In this document: piece by piece, positions 14,706 through 18,207 of the stretch
Layout of the letters: each line of letters starts with the position of its first letter
Numbering within the stretch: the first letter of the stretch is position 1
Assembly (NCBI GenBank): GCA_900756555.1
Contig: CAAEKP010000162.1
Span: forward strand, 1-18,207
Origin: Peptococcaceae bacterium
GTDB taxonomy: Bacteria; Bacillota; Peptococcia; Peptococcales; Peptococcaceae
Length of the DNA stretch: 18,207 nucleotides
Reading direction: 5' to 3'
Notes under the pieces: generated by a model
Told to the model about the DNA's origin: nothing
The model's input: only the letters and a program-made list of their open reading frames with translations
Database searches by the model: none
Made by a program: the position numbers and the translations under genes

Positions 14706-15080
14706 TTATATTCTCAACCTGGACTCTAGCAGTTCTAATCGTTGTTGTAGCTGGGCAATCTCCGCTTGTAGCTGCTGCACATCGGGCTGGCTGCCGCAGG
14801 TGCAGCGCTTTTCCTGGCAGATGTCTGTCTGATTGGGCCGCACAGTGTTGCCGATATTTTTGTTGCAGCGACTGTAACAATAACCGGGGCCGTCCTGCCA
14901 TAATTGCTGTTGGGCGTTAAACACCAGAATAATCTGCCCGATTAACTGAAGCCAGTTGCCAATTAAATTCTGCACATTAAAAGGCATCTGCAACGGCATT
15001 AAATTGCCAATCAGCTCTGCCAACAGTAACACTGATTCTGGCTGTGCCTCCTGTAATGTTTCATTTATATCTTCTGCCAT
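14706..15080 (-). CDS. Hypothetical protein with Cys cluster and coiled-coil tail
   Basis: I do not recognise this protein (124 residues from the start at 15080). The N-terminal half is helical and hydrophobic (LLLAELIGNLMPLQ, then LIGNWLQLIGQIILVF). A middle section has five cysteines (CYSRC, then DIC and CTC), and the last 25 residues are a heptad-like coiled coil rich in Gln and Leu (QLQAEIAQLQQRLELLESR). There is no signal peptide. The start is uncertain: the ATG at 15080 has GGGG 7 nt upstream, while an ATG at 15095 and a GTG at 15101 are in frame. It lies after the terminator of the TPR gene. Possibly a metal-binding or multimeric structural protein; the function is unknown. Confidence 0.6.
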   Translation of the reverse strand: MAEDINETLQEAQPESVLLLAELIGNLMPLQMPFNVQNLIGNWLQLIGQIILVFNAQQQLWQDGPGYCYSRCNKNIGNTVRPNQTDICQEKRCTCGSQPDVQQLQAEIAQLQQRLELLESRLRI

Positions 15081-15119
15081 GCAATCGCCCCGCATTTCCA
15101 CTTTTCTTACAGCATATAC

Positions 15120-15155
15120 AAAAGGCTGCTCCCGAGTGCTTCGGAGCAGCCTTTT
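15120..15155 (-). terminator. Terminator after the TPR gene
   Basis: A 13-bp perfect stem (15120-15132 with 15143-15155: AAAAGGCTGCTCC and its complement) surrounds a 10-base loop. On the minus strand it ends in TTTT, and it begins about 20 nt after the TPR gene stop. The stem is symmetric enough to work in both directions. Confidence 0.85.
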
Positions 15156-15176
15156 AAATCTAACTTCCTGATTTTT

Positions 15177-15980
15177 TTAATTGTTCTTGACCAGTTTCCA
15201 GAACCGTTTGTGTTTCTGCAAATTTTCCAGCTCCGGGTCCTGCATGGCGTAATTGCGGTTGCTGTCGTCCAGAGCAATGGATTTTTCCAGTGCCAGCAAG
15301 CCGCGCATGGCTTCGCCCATCAGTGAATAGGTGCAGGCCGCATTGTACCATAAATCCGCGTTTTCGCCGTCCATCTGCAAAGCCTTTTCATGGCAGAATA
15401 CAGCATCGTCAAAATCCCCCTGCTCTGCCAGTTCAATGCCCAGATTGGAGTACAGATAATAGTTATCCGGCTCCTGCAGCAGCCCCAGAAAATAAACATG
15501 AATGGCCTGATCTGCCATGTCAATGGCGGATAATTCCACCGCAATGGCAATCATCTCCTGCACGCTGCCGCACAATTTTAACGCCTTACAGAAACAATCT
15601 GCGGCTTCTTCTGTTTTTTCCTGAACGGCCAGCACCTGACCCAGGCAAAACAGCGCATCAAGATAATGGGGCCGCAGCGCCAGACAGTTGCGGTAATACC
15701 GTTCCGCGCCTTCATCACTGCCCATTTCCCGCATGGTGTTCGCCAGCTCGTAATATAACTCGCTGCTGTCCGGCTTCATCATCAGGCCCTGCACAAATGC
15801 GTCGGCAGAGCGACCGTACTGTTCCATCTGCCGATACCACAGCCCCATCACAAAACAGACTTCCACTTCCAGCTGTTGTTCCTGCTTCATTTTTTCATAA
15901 AATTTATCTGCCTGTTTAAAATCTTTGCTCTGCACCAGCTTCTCCCAGTGCAGCAAAGCTAACGTTTTTTCTTCTGCCAC
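15177..15980 (-). CDS. Tetratricopeptide repeat protein
   Basis: A 267-residue soluble protein composed of TPR helical pairs. Clear units include residues 41-70 (ending AFVQGLMMKP), 75-104 (LYYELANTMREMG... NCLALRP), 107-136 (ALFCLGQVLAVQEKTEEAADCFCKAL), 176-203 (YSNLGIELAEQGDFDDAVFCHEKALQM) and 210-237 (WYNAACTYSLMGE... LEKSIAL). It ends with the DPELENLQKHKRFWKLV cap common in such proteins. TPRs mediate protein-protein contacts; the partner is unknown. The start is GTG, 7 nt after the upstream stop and with AAGG 11 nt before it; no ATG is available in frame nearby. The gene is coupled to the DVU0298-like gene upstream, suggesting a shared complex. Confidence 0.88.
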   Translation of the reverse strand: MAEEKTLALLHWEKLVQSKDFKQADKFYEKMKQEQQLEVEVCFVMGLWYRQMEQYGRSADAFVQGLMMKPDSSELYYELANTMREMGSDEGAERYYRNCLALRPHYLDALFCLGQVLAVQEKTEEAADCFCKALKLCGSVQEMIAIAVELSAIDMADQAIHVYFLGLLQEPDNYYLYSNLGIELAEQGDFDDAVFCHEKALQMDGENADLWYNAACTYSLMGEAMRGLLALEKSIALDDSNRNYAMQDPELENLQKHKRFWKLVKNN

Positions 15981-15987
15981 AATCGCA

Positions 15988-16626
15988 TCAACCTTTTTTC
16001 ACGATTTGACTGATGGTTTGCTGCTGTAAAATTCCCTGATTATAAATCCAGACTTCCGCCTCATCATCAGCCATACTATTGATTTTAGCAAAAGCCGGTT
16101 CATATTGCAATTGTTTTAACGCCCAGACTGCTGTTCCGCGCAGCTCGCCATCCTTATGATCTAAAAATTTTAAAATCCGCTTCATAAATGGCTCTATCTC
16201 CGGCAGATAGTCCGGCCCCAAATGACCGATGGACCACAACACTCCCAGATGGCACATCGGACTGTCCAGCCCGTTGGTAATCATAATTTTTACAAACTCC
16301 GCATACTGCTTTGGACAAGCCTTAATGACCGCTGTCATCATCTCCGGCGCCGCCCAGGGCACATTGCCGCTTTCATCGGCCATGGCCCACACAGCTCGCC
16401 GAATTACATTGCGATAAATTTCATCGTGATCCGCCGCGTAAGCGCCAGCCAGTGCCTCCAGCGCCGACACAGCATACCAGCGCTGCGCATTGCGATAATC
16501 GCCCCAGATGTTCATCTGCACATAACGCAGTGCCCGGGCATTGTTCTCCCGCCCCACTTCCACAATAGCCTGATAATTCTGTTCCGTAATATATTGAGTA
16601 ACCAGTTTTTTATAATCAACACGCAT
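15988..16626 (-). CDS. DVU0298-like helical-repeat protein
   Basis: A 212-residue all-helical protein resembling the DVU0298 family, with HEAT-like repeats. Landmarks are RWYAVSALEALAG (about 49-61), the signature ADESGNVPWAAPEMM (83-97), YAEFVKIMITN, and GVLWSIGHLG (128-137), followed by a HEAT-like pair around 150-175 (LRGTAVWALKQL). The family occurs in anaerobes and has no assigned function; HEAT-type surfaces usually bind proteins or nucleic acids. AGGAGG lies 8 nt before the ATG. It forms an operon with the TPR gene 7 nt downstream, so the products probably act together. The DVU0298 assignment is from remembered motif resemblance, the helical-repeat nature from the sequence. Confidence 0.75.
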   Translation of the reverse strand: MRVDYKKLVTQYITEQNYQAIVEVGRENNARALRYVQMNIWGDYRNAQRWYAVSALEALAGAYAADHDEIYRNVIRRAVWAMADESGNVPWAAPEMMTAVIKACPKQYAEFVKIMITNGLDSPMCHLGVLWSIGHLGPDYLPEIEPFMKRILKFLDHKDGELRGTAVWALKQLQYEPAFAKINSMADDEAEVWIYNQGILQQQTISQIVKKG

Positions 16627-16743
16627 CGGTAACGCCTCCTGTTAATTCATATTGATATTGTAGACATACCCTATCTACTCATAGTAAAAACAGGAAAACG
16701 CAAAGAAAAATTTATTTTATAGGGGCAACAGCAACTACAGCAC

Positions 16744-16787
16744 AAAAAAAACCAACCCGATGGACATGCACCTTGTTCGGATTGGTT
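16744..16787 (-). terminator. Intrinsic terminator of the MFS gene
   Basis: On the minus strand AACCAATCCGA pairs with TCGGGTTGGTT over 11 positions with one G-T pair (16750-16760 with 16777-16787) around a 16-nt loop, followed by a run of T residues (16744-16749). It lies 15 nt after the MFS stop. Confidence 0.88.
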
Positions 16788-16802
16788 TTCTATTTCCCAG
16801 CC

Positions 16803-18011
16803 TTATTTTTCTTTTTCAATCACCAGCGGCGCTGTTTCTTTTAAAAATATAGCGCCAACTACCACCAGCACAGGCAGCAGCATCAGCAAATACATAACCT
16901 GAGTCATACCTAACCAGGCGGACAGCATACCAGCCAGCACTGGCGATACCACCCCACCCACAAATTCACCGGCTGCCGGTGTAAACGATGTGGCTGTGGC
17001 CACTAACTGCGGCGGTACCGATTCACTGGGCACCACAGAATTCAAAATAGCCATTGCGCCGGACATAAAAAATGACGCGCCGGCAATAGCCAGAGTCATC
17101 AGCATCGGTGGCATATCCAGCAGGATAAACGCAGTAAAGCACAAGGTACCTGCAACTGCGGCAATCAGCACTGTTTTGCGTCGCCCCAGATAATCTGACA
17201 CTATGGGAGCGCCAAACTCCCCAATGAATCCTCCTGTGCCAAACCCTGCAAAAATTGCTCCGGCTGCCACAGCACTCAACTCTTTTGCCTCCATCAAGTA
17301 CAAAATCGTAAAGGCCGCCACTGTAAAATACCACATCATATTCAGACAGGCCAGCACAGTGCTGAGTACTACATTCTTGTAGGCCAGCAAGTCATGAAAG
17401 CTGTGTTGTTCCCCATCTTCCTCAACTGCTGCCTGATTGCGGGGAATATTACGCCCTAACACAAAAATCAGCACTGCGGTCAACAGTACCAGACAGGCCA
17501 TTACAGCGTAACAACCCCGCCAGCCTGCCGCACTAGCACCTAACCGCGTAAACACCAACGAACCGATAGCCGAGCCAATGAGCGTAAAACTGGACATAGC
17601 CACCCCAAAAAACAGTCCCCGGTTTTTGGGGTCACTCTGCTCTGCCAAGAAGGATAAACTGGGAGAACACATAGAGCCGCAGCCAAAACCGGCCACCGCT
17701 GTAATTACATAAAGCATCGCCGGATTCTGAGCCAGCGCCAAAACGCCCAATGCCGCCGCACCCAGCAACAATCCCGGCACCATCACTTTTACCTGTCCAA
17801 TCTGATCTGCCTTTTTTCCGCAAATGATAATCGACAGCGTCCAGAACAAAGCCAGAGTTGCTGTTAAATAACCGTTATGCTGCGTACTTAAACCAAACTC
17901 TGTTGAAAAATACGGAAATAAAAAGGCGACACAATTATGCGCCAGACCGGAAAATCCCCAGGCCAGCACCATCAAAAACAACGCCCGCCACTGATATTGA
18001 TATCGCTGCAT
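16803..18011 (-). CDS. Major facilitator superfamily transporter
   Basis: A 402-residue membrane protein with about 12 hydrophobic segments in two halves, joined by a charged central loop near residues 190-215 (RNQAAVEEDGEQHSFHDL). An MFS motif-A-like sequence, GKKADQIGQVKVM, follows the second helix at about 65-77, and a counterpart, SDYLGRRKTV, occurs in the second half. Secondary active transport of a small solute across the inner membrane is expected; the substrate cannot be inferred and no neighbouring enzyme points to one. GAGGTGAGAGT precedes the ATG. The gene starts 52 nt after the stop of the partial gene at the window edge and ends at its own terminator. Confidence 0.88.
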   Translation of the reverse strand: MQRYQYQWRALFLMVLAWGFSGLAHNCVAFLFPYFSTEFGLSTQHNGYLTATLALFWTLSIIICGKKADQIGQVKVMVPGLLLGAAALGVLALAQNPAMLYVITAVAGFGCGSMCSPSLSFLAEQSDPKNRGLFFGVAMSSFTLIGSAIGSLVFTRLGASAAGWRGCYAVMACLVLLTAVLIFVLGRNIPRNQAAVEEDGEQHSFHDLLAYKNVVLSTVLACLNMMWYFTVAAFTILYLMEAKELSAVAAGAIFAGFGTGGFIGEFGAPIVSDYLGRRKTVLIAAVAGTLCFTAFILLDMPPMLMTLAIAGASFFMSGAMAILNSVVPSESVPPQLVATATSFTPAAGEFVGGVVSPVLAGMLSAWLGMTQVMYLLMLLPVLVVVGAIFLKETAPLVIEKEK

Positions 18012-18046
18012 ACTCTCACCTCAAAAATCTATGTATATCCTTATCC

Positions 18047-18207
18047 ACAAAACATGAAGCCTGTTACAAAACATAGAGCCTGCTATTGTTGTCTGTATTC
18101 TGACTTCTTATCTCTTCCAATAACAAAGCTGCACAGTTGTTTTGCATAAATTCCTTCCCAAAATAACCCAACAAAACATGGAGCCTGTTATTGTTGTCTG
18201 TATTCTG
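18047..18207 (-). repeat. Short direct repeats with a 105-bp period
   Basis: Two 37-bp copies (18066-18102 and 18171-18207) differ at only two positions and start 105 bp apart. A third, truncated copy of 19 bp (18047-18065) lies immediately beside the second and differs from the outer copy by one base. The array may continue beyond the window. The 105-bp period equals 35 codons and keeps the reading frame of the overlapping partial gene. Confidence 0.85.
18064..18207 (-). CDS. 3' end of an unidentified gene (partial)
   Basis: A minus-strand frame is open from the window edge to a TAA at 18064-18066, giving the last 47 residues. I do not recognise a family. The visible part repeats itself: QNTDNNNRLHVL, 35 residues later QNTDNNSRLYVL, then stop. 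Between them lies a helical segment containing GYFGKEFMQNN and AALLLEEIRS. This could be a protein with 35-residue repeats, or one whose C-terminus was extended by a recent in-frame tandem duplication. It is too short to rule out a chance frame over a non-coding repeat. It lies 52 nt upstream of the MFS gene on the same strand. Confidence 0.4.
   Translation of the reverse strand, partial: QNTDNNNRLHVLLGYFGKEFMQNNCAALLLEEIRSQNTDNNSRLYVL

Noticed and set aside
14523..14729. Plus-strand 68-residue frame
   Set aside because: No ribosome binding site, no family resemblance, overlaps the repeat element and the end of the gene at 14706; it looks like translated repeat.
18047..18207. CRISPR array at the window end
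   Set aside because: Spacing is irregular (19 and 105 bp), the repeats are not palindromic, there are no regular spacers and no cas genes nearby.

Overview
The window reads as a stretch of chromosome from an anaerobic, low-to-mid-GC member of the Bacillota (Clostridia or Negativicutes). The evidence is the gene set: rubrerythrin, DegV with a DUF1836 protein, DIP1984 and MmcQ/YjbR proteins, an ABC-F ATPase, a secreted protein with WG repeats and copper-amine-oxidase-N modules, strong AGGAGG-type ribosome binding sites and extended -10 promoters. The genus cannot be named from sequence alone. I see no prophage, insertion sequence, CRISPR array or canonical tRNA/rRNA gene. Most genes lie on the minus strand; only the DUF1836-degV pair is on the plus strand.

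Positions 1-437 hold no gene. They carry a 30-bp perfect direct repeat flanking about 283 bp with a hairpin element whose relative recurs near 14621-14683. From 6433 down to 438 (minus strand) lie a secreted WG-repeat protein, a small Cys-rich protein, an ABC-F ATPase and a SASA-type esterase in tight succession, then DIP1984, a candidate tRNA-like structured RNA directly after the DIP1984 stop, and MmcQ/YjbR. The RNA candidate is the most unusual item: a perfect T-arm, a D-loop-like segment and extra hairpins, in a stretch where automated ORF calling would extend mmcQ.

From 6549 to 9430 lie rplS with its own promoter, leader and terminator, rubrerythrin, and the divergent DUF1836-degV operon, which ends at a hairpin shared with the converging ppk.

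From 14451 down to 9441 is a phosphate module: a three-repeat Pho-box-like array, then a Na+/phosphate cotransporter with a PhoU-like domain, a short Ppx/GppA exopolyphosphatase and polyphosphate kinase 1. The ppx and ppk genes overlap by 14 bp, and a second promoter overlaps the 3' end of the transporter gene. The layout suggests that phosphate import under Pi limitation is linked to polyphosphate turnover. The kinase ends in an extreme lysine-rich tail.

From 18207 down to 14706 (minus strand) lie the 3' end of an unknown gene with a 35-codon repeat, an MFS transporter, a DVU0298-like helical-repeat protein with a TPR protein, and a small Cys-containing coiled-coil protein.
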